Shown here piece after piece: positions 47,860-60,899 of a DNA stretch of 64,000 bases. The translations under genes and the position numbers were made by a program. Source of the DNA: Syngnathus acus (lineage: Eukaryota; Chordata; Actinopteri; Syngnathiformes; Syngnathidae); contig NC_051105.1 of assembly GCF_901709675.1 (NCBI RefSeq), positions 3,899,104-3,963,103 on the forward strand. The letters are read 5' to 3'. How positions within the stretch are numbered: position 1 is the stretch's first letter; every line of letters begins with the position of its first letter. The notes beneath the pieces are model-generated. The model was not told the origin of the DNA. It made no database searches and saw only the letters and a program-made list of their open reading frames with translations.

Positions 47860-48570
47860 ATAACCACCACAGCAGCATCTCCATCTCCAGATTTGATTGA
47901 CTTGCACCGAATGGAGTCAAGGTATATAATTTAGCTGAGCGCTGATTGACAGCTCTATCTCGACGTACATTCGAGTCCGATTAAAGAAAAAGCCGGTGTT
48001 AAAGAAAATGTTCCTCTGGCTTTTGCATGACAAGTTCAGCGGTATGGAGAAGTGTTTAACGACGCCACAACTTGCCCTTGCGGAGGACGGCGGATGATCC
48101 TCGACGAACATCAAATATAAAATGTAGCCCGCCATAACTCGGCGTCAAAATGCCTCAGCGTATTTCACATGGTTTGGCATGTTTAAGAGGATGGCGCGAG
48201 TTGTTCCTGCGGCGGCGATACCGGCTTATTGTAGCGCGGCGGCCGCTGTAAATAGTCGTAAATCTTTTAGTGTTGCATGACACCGAAGCCTCCCACTTGG
48301 AATGATTGAATGCAACTTATTTGATTCTGCTTCCTTTCATTTTGCGAAGGGGGATTATATGCGAGGAGTACGCCGGGGAAGACAATGAGCAAGCAAAAAA
48401 AGATTGTTTTAACAGCTGCACGTCTTTGATTGCGCTCGTCTTTGAAGCATCACTTTAGCTCGCCCTCTGCACTTGGACACACATCACAAGTGAGCTGGTG
48501 GAGCCGCGTTTTGATGTAAGAGGAGGGGATTTCTCTCTTCATAAACTGCGTTCAACTCTTTAGGAGGGAG
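47860..48570. promoter_or_regulatory. candidate intronic regulatory domain
   Basis: Repeat-poor and unusually CpG-rich for the intron: 'CTTGCGGAGGACGGCGGATG', 'GGCGGCGATACCGGCTTATT' and 'GTAGCGCGGCGGCCGCTGTA' (47990-48260). AT-richer sequence follows with 'GATTGAATGCAACTTATTTG'. No coding signature. Confidence 0.4.
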
Positions 48571-50022
48571 CGCTATTGATTAAAAAAAAGAGAGCAAAAC
48601 ACAGAAGACAGGGGAGGAACACTGTTTTTATTCATCAGAAGAGTTCCTGGATCGAGTCTTGGCTGAAGTGTTGCATTACCTCGACAAATTAGAAGCCGTC
48701 TTTAATGTGTCCTAATTGATGTTTGTTGTAAAAGAGTTGCACATGTTAGAGTTACATTGTTAAAACAAATCAGCTTTTTTTTGTAAGTTGTCTCGAAACT
48801 TTTGTGATTCAGATTGAGTCATATTGCTGAAGTCAGGCCAAAACCAATTGGGTAATAATATATTTTCACAAATCTATACTATTGGCTAGTCCACGTGTGT
48901 GCTTTTGTGACTATTAGACCCAAAAACTCTGATGTTTTTACTCTACGATTGTCCTTTGTAGAATTAACAAAATTTATCAAACGTTCACCATAAAAAAAAA
49001 AACAAGTGTTAACAGAATTTAACAAATGTTAAATAGAAAAACATAAGAAAGGACTGCATGTATACAACCAAGTTGTTTCCAACCTCACATGCTGCAATAG
49101 TCTATGATACTTTGTATTTTGTTTCCTTTTTCAATTTGGACCAAGGTCTGATCATTTTTTCCAATATTCAATATCAGAGGGTTTTAGTTGCACTTCAAAA
49201 CTGTAAATTAATAGAGAATATTTTCTGAACCCTTGCGGGAAAAAAATGAAAATAAAAAACCCTCAGTTGCAGGATGTCCAATGGCATACACACAGCACAT
49301 TATAATTTCATACGTTTTGGATTCAGGTAAAAAAAAAAAAGTTTGATTGAATTGTTCCGTCATCAGCAATATTTTTTCTTCTTGTTGTTTCTCACCAAAC
49401 TCCGCAATTCTATTAACGTATGAAATCATTTGAACACTAATCTAAAAGACTTGAGGTTTCTTTTCTTTGCTAATGCTTTTAATCTTGGCAGCGTGTTTAA
49501 AAAAAAAAAAAAAAAAAGGCGACAAGGGGAAAAGCAGATTAGTTCAATTTCGCGTATTTTCAGGGGTTGCCGAAGCGCTCGCTGGCTTAGATGGATTACT
49601 GTTAAATGGTGGAAATGAAATGTAATGACTCAAAATGCCTTTATTTGCACTGACACGGCAAATAAACAGCAAATCGGGGGAATTACAGAGCTCGTCAAAA
49701 GTAATGCTTGTTAAATAGTGTTGAGTTCTCCTTTTATTCACAAACAAACTCACATTGGGAAGCCCCTGAGTGCACATTTTGCAACTGAAATACACTATCA
49801 GCTTTAGGCCATGTTTTTTATCATATCCAAATTAATCATGCTCCAGATCCACTGGCATTGTTCAACAATAGTAACAATAAAGACACGAAAGTTGAAGAAA
49901 TGGCTCGCCCTACATCTGTCATTGTCACTGAGCGGTCGGCCATAATACTTTATTTATATTCTGCTCTGGTGATGGGAGGTTTATGTTGCAAATGATCATT
50001 GATTCAAGGGCGTACAAATACT
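48571..50022. other. intron 1, AT-rich with A runs
   Basis: A runs at about 48992-49002, 49328-49340 and 49499-49517. No gene was recognised. Several TAAT-type motifs occur, but no bounded block. Confidence 0.45.
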
Positions 50023-50046
50023 CCCCCCCCCCCCCCCCCCCCCCCC
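50023..50046. repeat. poly-C run (24 nt)
   Basis: An uninterrupted run of 24 C, the longest in the window. Its true length may differ from the assembly. Confidence 0.95.
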
Positions 50047-50079
50047 AACACCACCCCTCTCCAATACCCTGCATGACCC

Positions 50080-50720
50080 ACATAGAGCATTATGTGAAGC
50101 GCTGCATTCATTAAAATAACCCTGTATTCCACATTTTGTTACCCTTCAAATGTCGTCCACGCCGCTCGTCCTTTTCTTTGACAGAAATAGACAGTTTAAA
50201 AAAAAAAAAAAAGGGGAAAGGAAATTTTGGTATTTTTAAATGATGTCCTACATTTTGTCAGCTAAAATCAGGATATTGCCCGAGCGTGTTCTTCACTTGT
50301 CAAAAGGCAGTAAGTAATGATTAAAATAGCAGTGTGAAACGCGGGGAGATTAAAGTGATGCTAATGATAAGTGAGAGAAGAAAAGGGCAAGCTATATTTT
50401 AATTCCTGGGAGAATGGTTAATGACTTCTATTGCCTGAGATTAAACTAAACCTGTCTCATCAGCTTTTTCTGCTCACGGAGGGGAAAGGGGAGGGAGGGA
50501 GGGAGCCCCCTGCACTTTAATTTATTAAACTCTTTTAAGGATTGATCCACATAGGTTAAACTTTCTGAATTTGGGAACAAAAAAAAAGAGATGCCCCATA
50601 AAGCTGTCATGCAGGGGCAAAGCTGGCGACTTGCTCCAGGCGCACTATAAAGAATTCATTATCTCCAAACTGCCACATTTAATCAGAAACTATCAATTAT
50701 TTAAATAGGCAGCTTTGCTC
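50080..50720. promoter_or_regulatory. candidate intronic regulatory domain
   Basis: No recognised transposon. Motifs include 'GTGATGCTAATGATAAGTGA', 'GGTTAATGACTTCTATTGCC', 'CTTTAATTTATTAAACTC' and 'GAATTCATTATCTCC'. A GGGAGGGAGGGAGGG purine tract lies at about 50490-50505. No coding signature. Confidence 0.35.
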
Positions 50721-52020
50721 CTGTTTAGAAAGTCACATTGTTCTGACACACTGGATTGTATGTTTATTTTTTTATTATCCTTTGTCTAATATTCATAATT
50801 TCATTTATTTAATATGTCTTATATGCAGTTAGGGTACAGATGAGCAAATATTTGATATATTTATGTATTATTTTTGTGGCTTGTATTTATTTTTGTTTTA
50901 AAATATTATTTGGTTGTGTTTTAATGTTTTTGTAATTTTGAATATTTCTATTATATATTCTTTGGTTCTTATATTTTATGTAGTTTCATATATGAAACAC
51001 CCTTTTTACTCTTCAGTTTTAAAAATAGTCAAATAGGTCTTCAGATTTTGGACTGAAAAATGTTCTGAAAGACAAAGACATTTTTGTAGAAAGCTCATTT
51101 GGAGCGAGTGCAAATGCCATCAGATCCTGATTTTCCTACAAGGGCAAGGCTCGCAGCTCGTGTTTTCCAATCTGACAAACCTGGCTCCAATGAGCTGGGC
51201 GTGACAGCGCAGCATTGGGTGTATCCTTCGAGATCCAATTTAGAAAGTTCATCCAAACTTGTTATATATTTATATTTTTGAAATCATGTGTATTGGTGGC
51301 ACAACTATTGTGGGGGGTGTGGGGTGCACTCACTTGAGTTGGCCTTGATTGACTCGACCGTGACCACTCCCACAGCGGTGCAGCCCTTCCTTTCTCCGAG
51401 CCGCCAGTCTGCAGATGTCGGCAAAATGGCGTGGATTGTAAACACCTCGGTGCAGATCTAGTGCAACTATAACTGTTAACCAGTTACGACCAGGTATTCA
51501 TTCTAGTATCAGGGTTCCAAGTGTGACAATGGCATATGGTTAAACCAATGCTTTTTGTGCATTGGTCAAACAGATACCCCATGATACCTGGCGAGGAATG
51601 CCAAAAATCAGCACACATGCTGGCATTAGCTTTCATTATTACTGTCCATTAGCTCTGGCTGCTGCAGTCTCATGGTCTACGTTCTCCAGTTTGAGCCTCC
51701 ACTCCCATAAAATTAGTCAAATTAAAAAAATGAAAATAGAAGCACTGGCTCTACATGACAAACCAGAGCATTTGAGAACCCCGATGTACTTAATTTTCCA
51801 CCGGTGTTTTTCCCATACCTTTTTGTAAATACCTTTTTAATCACATTTACAACAACATATAACATCCAGTAAGAAAACCTTTTACTGTGGTGAGCATTTC
51901 ACCACATGGCATTAATGCAGAGCGGCAGTATTGCTGACCTCTGTAATGAAATGTATGGTCCCGCATTACAGCCATTCAACACTCTTCATTAATCTTTGTT
52001 TTTTTTTATCTTTTTGTTTT
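50721..52020. other. intron 1, AT-rich then mixed
   Basis: 50750-51060 is strongly AT-rich. The portion 51095-51240 is a GC-richer, repeat-free patch ('AGATCCTGATTTTCCTACAA', 'GGCTCCAATGAGCTGGGCGT') that may be regulatory. No gene is supported. Confidence 0.4.
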
Positions 52021-52960
52021 TTTCTGCAGCGCAACAGCAAGAATCATAAGGCTGGCCGCATAGCTCCGATGGCAATTAGCATGCATTCCGATCCACTGAA
52101 ACGCAGCCCTCCCTCCCCTCCTCGCATAGTGGGTCTTTTATCGCGGCGCGGGTGATAGGAGTCGCTGAACATTCCGCTGACAGCAGATTATTTTTGTTTT
52201 TGTGCAGATGTCAAGCTTGAGTAGGTGGTGTTTTCCACTCCGGACCGGTTGTATTCCCAACTTTCTCCGCCCTTATCGGAACCTCTCGTCCTTCCCGAAC
52301 CTCAAATAGGTCTGATATTTAAAGCAGCAGCTCTAGAGTGGCCGTCATTCCTTTTGAGGACAAATAACAACACGGTGCGCAGCGTGTAATTCCCACTGGA
52401 TCTCTTAGCAGGAAACAGGCATGCCATTAATAAGCCCTTCATCTCCAAATAGCGCCGGTCCGCCAAATGGAACATTTGTTCCGATATAAAAGGACACTGA
52501 AGAGGAGAACATTTTCAAAGTCTCGATCCATATCATCAATGGCGTAATTAGATCCAGGAAGTCTTAGACACAATGTAATCTCTCGCGTTTACGAATCAGC
52601 CGCTGAAAGGCGACAACGTGTTGAATCAACCTTTCAAATTCTCCAAACAGGATTCCCGGCTTTGACCGCTCACACATCTGTCATTTGGAATTTTAATGAT
52701 TAGAAATCTCCAGACTTCGCCCCCGCAGTCACGGAGAAATAATAGCGTTAATAATGCACATATTTTTGTCACATATTTATAACTCATCCCCCCAGACGTT
52801 CCACATGTCACACTTGTTGTGTGATATCCCCTCTTGGTTTGGACTGACAGTGGTGCTGAGGCTGTAAAAATAGCCAATTAAAAGTGGAGCAGGCTCTTCA
52901 CACGCGTGTTCAGGCTGATTAGATTAACCTTGAACATCAGTCGGGGTTGAAAGAAATGAA
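52021..52960. promoter_or_regulatory. candidate intronic regulatory domain with acceptor-like start
   Basis: Begins right after a long pyrimidine tract ending TTTTTTTCTGCAG (52029), which resembles a 3' splice site. About 0.9 kb of repeat-free, GC-richer sequence follows ('GATGGCAATTAGCATGCATT', 'CATGCCATTAATAAGCCCTT', 'TTGGAATTTTAATGATTAG'). Spliced from exon 1 it would give about ten residues and then a stop, so it is not dach1 exon 2. Most likely a regulatory cluster. Confidence 0.4.
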
Positions 52961-53782
52961 AAAAAAAATGATGAAACGTATATTAATAACTAGTTGATGC
53001 TGGGCTCTAACCTTGCTTTGCATCATTTGAGTGTCGGTGTCATCACTTATTTTATCAAGGTGTTACTGCTACACAGGACGTTATCGTTTTATCACTGTTT
53101 GTTTGTTTCTTTGTTTGTTAATTAGCAGCATTATGCAACAAATGCCAATTTTGGTGTGAATCATGCAAGATCATGTGTTTTTTTCATATCAATCTCGGAA
53201 AATAACGCATGCATCTTAAAGGAAAAACAGCAATATTTATGCAAGAATCCACATGGAAAGAATTGAAAACAAAAAATGCCGTGCACGTTGTTTGAACATT
53301 TTTTTTTCCCTTATTAAAACACATTTGCCTGGTGGTAGGCGCCGTTTGGTCAATCAAAAGTAAAATTATGACGACTATGCAACCACTGTCAACAAATTTT
53401 AATGAGGTTGTGAGAAGGAGGTCATTAAAATTTGTTGCGTATCTGCATTCAGTTGCAAATTCGGTAATGGCTTAACCTTATTTGCAAGTTTCACCTTTTT
53501 GGTTATTAAGTCAGTGAAAATTGTATGCATCCTCATGACAAGATTTTTCATCACTGCATTTATCATATTTTTTATTATTTAGTTAGTGAAATGTGTGTAT
53601 CTTAATTGTAGGTTTATGCTGATGATGGGTGCCTAATTTTACAAGTAGTTTTTTTTTAAAAAGACACAGTACATCTACTGTTTTTTAGGATGATGCAAAA
53701 ATGATGCAACAGATTTCTAGACTTTTCGTAAGGAAGATATTGCAATTTATTGCCTATTTGATTTCAGAATTGAAAATTAGTT
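52961..53782. other. intron 1, AT-rich
   Basis: No supported feature. A weak direct repeat of 'TTTTAATGAGGTTGTGAGAA' and 'TTAAAATTTGTTGCG' surrounds 53395-53440. Confidence 0.4.
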
Positions 53783-54024
53783 GACATTGTAATGTTGACT
53801 TTTTAGTAAAATAATTAAATTGATTAATGAATGCACTTCATACTGCAGTTAAAGTAGACATTTAGATACATTTAGATAAAACAAGATTGTGATGTCGCTT
53901 AAAGAAGACATTGTATTGTTGACTTTTTAGTAAAAAAATAATTACATTGATTCATTAATACAATAGAATAAATAAAAATAAAAATCTAGATAAAACACAT
54001 GATTGTAATGTCGCTTAAAGAAGA
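53783..54024. repeat. about 124-bp tandem duplication
   Basis: The unit starts 'GACATTGTAATGTTGACTTT' at 53783 and 'GACATTGTATTGTTGACTTT' at 53907, and ends 'TAATGTCGCTTAAAGAAGA' near 54024. Both copies keep 'TAGATAAAACA' and 'TGTCGCTTAAAGAA'. Some small insertions and substitutions separate them. Confidence 0.9.
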
Positions 54025-54260
54025 GAAAACAACTCCACACGTTTCCCAGAAGTCCCTTTTATGTGACCAAAACAGTTGACATGTAGTGGGAAGGCCCAAA
54101 TGTTACAAAAAGAGACATTTCAAAGAAACCCTCCTCCTTCAAACGTGTGAGCAATTTGGTGCTGATCCAAATTTGGATTTTTGGGCCTTGGCGGAGGTCC
54201 TCCTACTCATTGCTATTCTAGGTAATAATTCTGACATCTTACTGACATTCCCACGTTAGT

Positions 54261-54278
54261 GCACACACACACCGACAA

Positions 54279-54304
<26 letters not shown>
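54261..54304. repeat. (CA)n microsatellite
   Basis: CA repeat with one interruption (CCGACAAAC). Confidence 0.95.
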
Positions 54305-54309
<5 letters not shown>

Positions 54310-56159
54310 CTCACAAAGACAGGGCACACACTTATTTCTCACCACAAAGCCACCAGCAATCCTGGGCACGCTAAAAATACACTTGACGCTAAAGTCGCAC
54401 CCCCGTGCCGTTTCCCGCACCGTCTTCCCAGAGGCTGGGCTGATGTGAAAGGATCTTTGTCATTCTTTTAATAACATGTGTAAACCAATGAGAGGGGGGG
54501 GTAGCCTGTCGGTGTTTATCGGGCTTGGCCAGCGGAGCGCAGCATCTGATACCTCCTCCAGGGCCAGGAAGTGTCGGATCCACCCAACAGTCCGTGAAGC
54601 TGATTAATTTCACTCTTCATTAAGAAGGTGTTGTGGTGACCGGAGAGTGTATCTCCGCCTCATGGTCATCGCACCGCTTTATTTATTTTATTTTATTTTT
54701 TATAAAAACCAGACAGCTTTTAGCGGCCGCCCTCCTCCTCTTTTTCCGCCTCCTCCTCTCTTTGCGCCCTTGGCAAATGAAAGGTCAAAGACGCTGCAGT
54801 GATTAATGAGCAGTAGACTCTGGGATCTCTCTGTCAACCCCCCACCAGTCCTCTTTGCCTCCTGCCGCCACCTCCCTCCCCTCTCGCCTGCTCCGTGCAT
54901 TATTTTATCACACAACGACGCTTAAGTTAGAATGTCACGGGGGAAGAGCGCGCCAAAAGAGCTACGTTTTCAAGCAGAGAGTGCTGTTCCACTTGTTAGT
55001 GCTAATGATGGTGAATGTAAAGCGAATAGTAGCATTTGTTGGTGAAATGAATAAGACGGACTGGAGTGCAGAGCTCCCCCAAGACAAAACCATCCAAATT
55101 TTTTCACAGCTTCACTCAAAGCCTTATTGATGTTAAAATTCAAGTGTGGAAAAGACACCCACTCTTCTTCACTGTGGTCTCCCTGGCCAACTTTACATCA
55201 TCCGCTTGTTGAGTTCTGCTTGCAGTTTCTTCTAAACGTACTTTGCGCGCTTTGACTTTATGCGTGTACCCAAGCAAATGAGTGTCTTTTTCGCCCCTGT
55301 CAAGGACTGCGTCTCTTGCATGCCGATTGTGTTCACGCCCACAACGGTGCTAAATACATAGTTTTAACCGCAACAAGCTGCGTTGGTCTAATCCGTCCGT
55401 CCCTGCACAGATTTAGATCACGCCTCTTACTATAATTGAAATAATCACAAAAATAGAGCTGCCCTGAAAGTATAAGCTAAATGTACCCAAAGCTTGCCTG
55501 CGTATGAAGCAAAAATGTTTGGAGAAGAAAACTCCATAAGAGACAACTCTCAGCTGTCGAAAAATTGACGTTAAGATAATGGGAGAAAAAAGTTGGACTG
55601 CCCAAAATCAACATAATTTAACAAGAATGAAGTTCTAGCGCTGGTCAAGTTAATTTTGTTAGGTACTGTGTCTCCAAAACATTAAGAAAATTAATTTTAG
55701 TTTCAAGTTCATGACTCTGTTGTTGTGCAACAATTGCTGTAGTAGGGATAAACTGATTATTGGCACCTCTATTAAATTATCTGCCTTTTTTTCAATGAAG
55801 GCTGATGAGAGATCAATTTAAAACGAGGTTAATGTTCAAGAACTAAAAATGAAAAGGCAAACATTCAACCTGTTGCAAATCTGAAACGTTCTTTACAAAT
55901 ATGATTTATGACATCTTTTGTTTTTTTTATTTTTACCCCAATGTTTTCCCCTTTACAGTAAATGCTCCAAATATCAGTTATCACCCCTCCTTGGCTACTA
56001 ATCATCGGCTTTGAAAAATCATGTCGATCTATCACTGGACCGTATAGCCAAGAAGCTCACTTTTTGAAAAATAAAGGGTTCAATTCGTTTTGCGGAATGT
56101 GGTTTGCCCAGAGCCACTCTCCTACAAACAAGCCAACAAACAATCAGTGAAAAACTGGA
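54305..56159. other. intron 1, mixed, possible regulatory patch
   Basis: 54330-54960 is GC-richer with pyrimidine-rich tracts (CCTCCTCCTC near 54730-54755) and no recognised transposon. 54960-56159 is AT-richer with nothing distinctive. No gene is supported. Confidence 0.4.
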
Positions 56160-57440
56160 GCCACTTGTCAGAGGCACCTTCCTTAGGATAGATGACACTT
56201 GAGGGGCTCCTCAGAGCAAGTGTTTATTTGGAAAAGGTAATGAAATATTTACCCTCCCGTCGCAGATTAGCAGCGGTAATTGACTGAGGCGTATGTGCGC
56301 GAGTATGCGGCCAGATAGCGAGCGATAGATCGAAGGAGGGGGCGGCAGTAGAGGGAAAAAAACGACATGGAGAGTGAGTTTGGAGGGGGCCCCGCGTTTG
56401 AATGCACATCTCTGCGCTTTACAATAGGCACAGCGAGTCTGTCACTTTCTCTCCGCGTGTTGCTTTTGCGTTTTTTTGCGAGATAAGTGGGGCCTAATGC
56501 TGAACAAATAGTGGAAATCAGAAGCCACTGAGAATCATTTGCCTCTGCTTTTCCCAGGGCTCCCAAACAGACAGCGACAGACGGACTGAGGGAAGGGAGA
56601 CACAGCAAAAAAGGGAGGGAGGGAGGGAGGGAAAAGGGGTGATGGAGAGAAAAAGAATAAAAAACACACAATGAGCAAAACAATTTTGTCAGCACAAGCA
56701 CATCCAATTGATGAGGATGGCGAAGAGAGTTGAAAAGATCCAAGCAGGACTAAATTGGCATCAGGTGTGGGCGCTCGCCCCTCCGCCACCCCAACTCCTA
56801 CACCCCCCTTCATCCCGGTGATGGGCTCCAACATTGTGGTGGGCAGACATTTGGCCATTTTCAAATATAATGGCAGAAATGAATGCAAATGAGCGAGTGG
56901 ACTGAAATGTATTTAAATGCAGATTGAATGGGGTCGGGCGGTGGGGGCTGTGCCTGATAACAAGTTGCTTCAGGAGAAGGGCCACATTGTGTTGGATCAT
57001 CCCTCCCTCCTGCCAGCCAGTCCCCCCCCCCTACCCCCCTACCCCTGCCGACACCAGCGGTCCCGTCCAGGCTGCTTCTGTTGCATTTGTCACATAAGGG
57101 GAGCATTGTTCACAGGCTAAACTCTCTCCAAACTATTTACATTGCTCGTGGATTTGCATTTCAAATATTTTGGGTCGCCTTTCTCTTTGCCGTATATACA
57201 GCCGTATCGCCTACGGACAACTAGTACAACTTTAATTGGGAGGGTGGTGAAAAACGGAAGTAAAATCCACCAACGGGTCGCTAATGATAATGTCGCTTAT
57301 ATTCATACGGCCTCATTAAGAACTAGCATGTGTTTCCCCAAACAAGAGCACCCCCCCGAACCCCTTCCACCCTACCCCACCCCACCCCGAGCCCACTAAA
57401 ATCCAGTCGGCCCACTAGCCCACGGCCATCCATCTCCTCA
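56160..57440. promoter_or_regulatory. candidate intronic regulatory domain
   Basis: Over 1.2 kb without recognised transposons. It contains ATGCAAAT at 56883-56890 close to 'GTATTTAAATGCAGATTGAA', ATTTGCAT at 57152-57159, CpG-containing stretches ('GGCCAGATAGCGAGCGATAG'), a GGGA tract (56612-56631) and a CCCCCTACC tract (57025-57045). Long minus-strand frames (up to 158 codons) arise from these tracts and lack domains. The largest such block seen. Confidence 0.4.
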
Positions 57441-57949
57441 AACATCTCTTTCTAATATTTAAGGAAAACCTTTTTTTTTTTACAGCCTTTCCCACACATA
57501 TACAGCGGCAAATTTACGGCAAAGGCGGGTGAGCCTAATCGCCGGGAATGCGGCAGTTTCAAGCAGGAATGTGGGAATTAGGGCATGAGAGAAAAGAAAA
57601 GGGGTGCTTGTTGCTGTGTTAATTAAATTTCACATGTATCCTTCAGGGCAACTCCTGCCAAGTTGTTCCTTATACATATATAAATATATGGACAAAAATA
57701 ATAATTTCACAGTCATTATTTTATAATTGTACAATCAAATATATATAAAATATACATATATTATTTTGTCATATAAAATAAAATTATATGAGGGGGAAAA
57801 CAAAGTTATATAGTTAAAATAAATTCATAGTTAAAAAAAACATTATAGGCATTTTTGGCCCATGTGGGCATCTCAAGTACGGCCAAATTTCAATATGAAA
57901 ATTTATATATATATATATATATATCTCGTGCAGGATGAATCTATCTATG
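57441..57949. other. intron 1, AT-rich
   Basis: 'ATATATATATATATATATAT' near 57904-57923 and many A/T runs. The part 57500-57650 is GC-richer ('GGCAAATTTACGGCAAAGGC'). Confidence 0.5.
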
Positions 57950-58800
57950 CTTTATTTAAAGTTGGCCCCTGCCAGTCGAGGTGGGGGACGGGGGCCGCGT
58001 AAATGTTTCAGCGTCCAGAAGTTTCCATGGCGTGATTAATAGGAAGGGTAATGTAGTGGGGAAATGAGTAAACACTCCCTTGCTCCTGGCTTTGTGCTTG
58101 AGCGGCTTGATGACAAGGGCAGCACAAGGTGAGAATTAAACAGACCTGCAGAAAGAGAGAAAAGGGAAAGAATAGAGAGCAAAAAAAAAAGGGGTGGGAG
58201 GAGGGGAGGGAGGAGTAGAGCGTGACAGGCCTGGCTAGTCGGCGAGTGGGAGTGGAATAGAGCGAGAGCGGGAGGAAAGACAAAAGTTTCTCCGGAAGAA
58301 GACCAAGAAGAATAATTAAAAGCGCTGGAGGGAGGGCAGTTTTAATTTAGCGTGTAAAGGGCTACAGATTTCATTTAAAGGCGAGGCCAGCAGCGAGGAG
58401 GTTAATAGGACGAACAAAGCGGCCAATGTGAGAACATACAGCGCGAGAGAGCACGTTGGACTTTCACCTGACACATTTTTAATTATCGGACCTGTGATAT
58501 TTTCCGCGGCTTGAAGAGAGTGCGCATAAAAGAAAGAAAAAAAGATTAACTTGATTAACGGTCACGGTCAGCAATTAGACACTCGCGGGAAGACGTAGAC
58601 GTAACTTGACCGCTTTTCTTCAAAGCCAACCGTTGCTCCCAGCGCCATATTTGAAGAGCTCTGCCTACTGGGAAGGCGACCAGGACGTATCGCGTAGCGT
58701 CCGCTTTCAACAGTAGAAGATGTGCTCTTGATCAGCGCAATCTCGCTCCATTAGCGGCATGTGAAGTTGATGTATCCCAATTATCATAATAAGATTGGCT
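57950..58800. promoter_or_regulatory. candidate intronic regulatory domain
   Basis: Repeat-poor, CpG-containing block: 'CCATGGCGTGATTAATAGGA', 'AGTTTTAATTTAGCGTGTAA', 'TTTTTAATTATCGGACCTGT' and 'CAGCAATTAGACACTCGCGG'. Purine-rich segments at 58150-58220 create spurious minus-strand frames. No coding signature. Confidence 0.4.
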
Positions 58801-59739
58801 CAGCTGCGTACTCCCCGGGAATCCAAACTACTCTCAAACTGCAGCCAAATGATCAAAAGGACTTTGTGAACTCGACCCAGAGTCCCAGCTGTGGGTCTGT
58901 TTCTTCTATAGTGCTGGGAAATAACTTTAATTGAATAGGACGCATTTCTTTTCTTGTACGTTCGGGCCCAACTGCTGTAAGTGAACAATAGATGATTGGC
59001 TACAACTTCCCTTGCTACACGTTGACCCCGGCAAACTTATCTTTACATCGAATGAACGTTGCAGTGTTTTTCTGCTTATGTTTTTGCAATCTCTTCAAAG
59101 AACAGTTACGTTGTTTCCTGTAATTCGGTGGCGAGGAAATCACCCTCACCGTAAAGGCATGAAACACAACTTGAGCCTGAATATCTTAATGACTTGTGAT
59201 TTATCCTTACCGAACCCAGCACACCTAACAATACGATACAATTGCGAGTCCACACTCACGTACGTTAGTCTGTCATAAATTCAACATTGACCTGTGAGAG
59301 GCAACAAAGTGTCACAGGACAGCCAGCTCAGCTAACGTTTAACGTTTTTTTTTTTTAGCAATTACACTGCACTACATATTTAATGTTTACGATTATCGGC
59401 CAACCAGCCCAAGATGTAAAAACTACTGTCATAATTATACTGCCATCTTGTGGTGCAACATTATAATGACAACATTAGCTTTGTAGATCTCGTCGTTTCA
59501 ACGTGTTAATGCAAAAGTTTAACTACTTGTAACTTTTACAATAGCGAAAGTGGACCACAAGCGCAAATCTCGCTCCACCAAACGATTGGCCGTAAGGCAA
59601 TTCCAAATCCCGCCTCACCTCCTCCTTCACACACACATACGCACGCACGCACACACACGCACACACACACAGTGTTTGACACGTACGTATTATATGTTTA
59701 TCAGCTTCTAATGAAACACTGACAAGTTCCCCGCACAAG
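58801..59739. other. intron 1 with CA/CG microsatellite
   Basis: A CA-rich repeat with CG variants covers 59628-59672. The remainder has no recognised gene or transposon. Confidence 0.45.
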
Positions 59740-60400
59740 GGATTGTATGTTCCATTAATAGTCCTTAACGAACCTTGAGCACTCACCAAAAGGACCGATT
59801 GCAGCTGACAGCAGAGGGGCCCTCAGCCGCAGCCCTCCGGAGAGAAAGGGCCTATATTAAGCATTTTAGTGACGTCTAGACTTGGGAGTCTCTCCGTCAA
59901 CGGCCCATTGGAAGGTGTCGCCTTGCATTTCCTGCGACTCACATTACTTGACCGCCACATTGGACAAAGAGAAACGTGTCGGTTCATTTGTAGGAGAGAG
60001 TTGGTGATTGATTTATTCATCCGAGGTTCAATAAATGTTTGTGATGGATCCCCGGCGCTGCAATTTGCTCCAAATTAAACTCGGACCTCTAATGACACTT
60101 GCATGCAGACATTTGCATACCGTTTATAATAACTAGTTGAAACACATCTCATTCATCAAACTAACAAACGGGCACGTGAGTCAGTAGAAACAGATTTGAC
60201 GGTTCAATATGTGACTAAATATACACAATTAATTCTAATGTTTATCACGAGTTGCCTTGAGATGTATTGCATGAGTGATTTTTCCGTCATGTCGCACCTC
60301 AGGACTCCTACAAATGATGTTCCCGTATCATAACCGCACAGTCAAGGGAATCACGGGGCCTCTGTAAACATAGTGTAATTCCGAAACACATTTGTGTTCG
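59740..60400. promoter_or_regulatory. candidate intronic regulatory block
   Basis: A GC-richer left half (59800-60080) without repeats, then ATTTGCAT at 60111-60118 and 'ACACAATTAATTCTAATG'. Short frames on both strands show no domain. Confidence 0.35.
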
Positions 60401-60899
60401 TATTCAAAGGCTACAGATTGGACAGTTTGAAAACTAGTAGCCAACATGGCCCTAGGGTTTTCATTATTGATGTTTTAATGTTGATGATTTTGACATTTCC
60501 TATCTCATTAATTATGTTTCAAAAGAAGTAGTTTGACCCACATTACGGTTATTAACAAAATATATCTGCAGTGGATCCCGGCGAATAGCGGGGAATAGTG
60601 ATTTTTTTTTTTTAATTCATCCCAAAATACAATGAAAAGCACAATCCCCCATTTTTAGTCCATATACGCATAACAAATAAAAAGTATCAAACTGTTAATG
60701 TGATAGGTCAATGAACATTTTCACAAGTCAAATATTAAAATAAAATATTGTTGCCTGCCAGAGTTGGAATTTGCCTTATTGCCACTCAACAAAAATGCCA
60801 TGTTGTCCATTTGAAGTTTTTCCGTGTACCTCAAAGACATTGGTAATCAACAAGAGCAGTGACATTTCTAATCCACGTAACGTTTCGGTTGCATGGGAA
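60401..60899. other. intron 1, possible repeat scrap
   Basis: 'GGATCCCGGCGAATAGCGGG' with 'GAATAGTG' at 60573-60600 resembles the 'ccccgcgaatagcgggg' core of a widespread fish repeat. The rest is AT-rich. Confidence 0.35.

Noticed and set aside
56267-56743. 158-codon minus-strand frame, Ser/Pro/Phe-rich
   Set aside because: Driven by the GGGA purine tract. No signal peptide with mature domain or known motif.
59421-59470. 'GCCATCTTGTGGTGC' motif suggesting a SINE core
   Set aside because: Too short and common. No flanking family sequence was seen.
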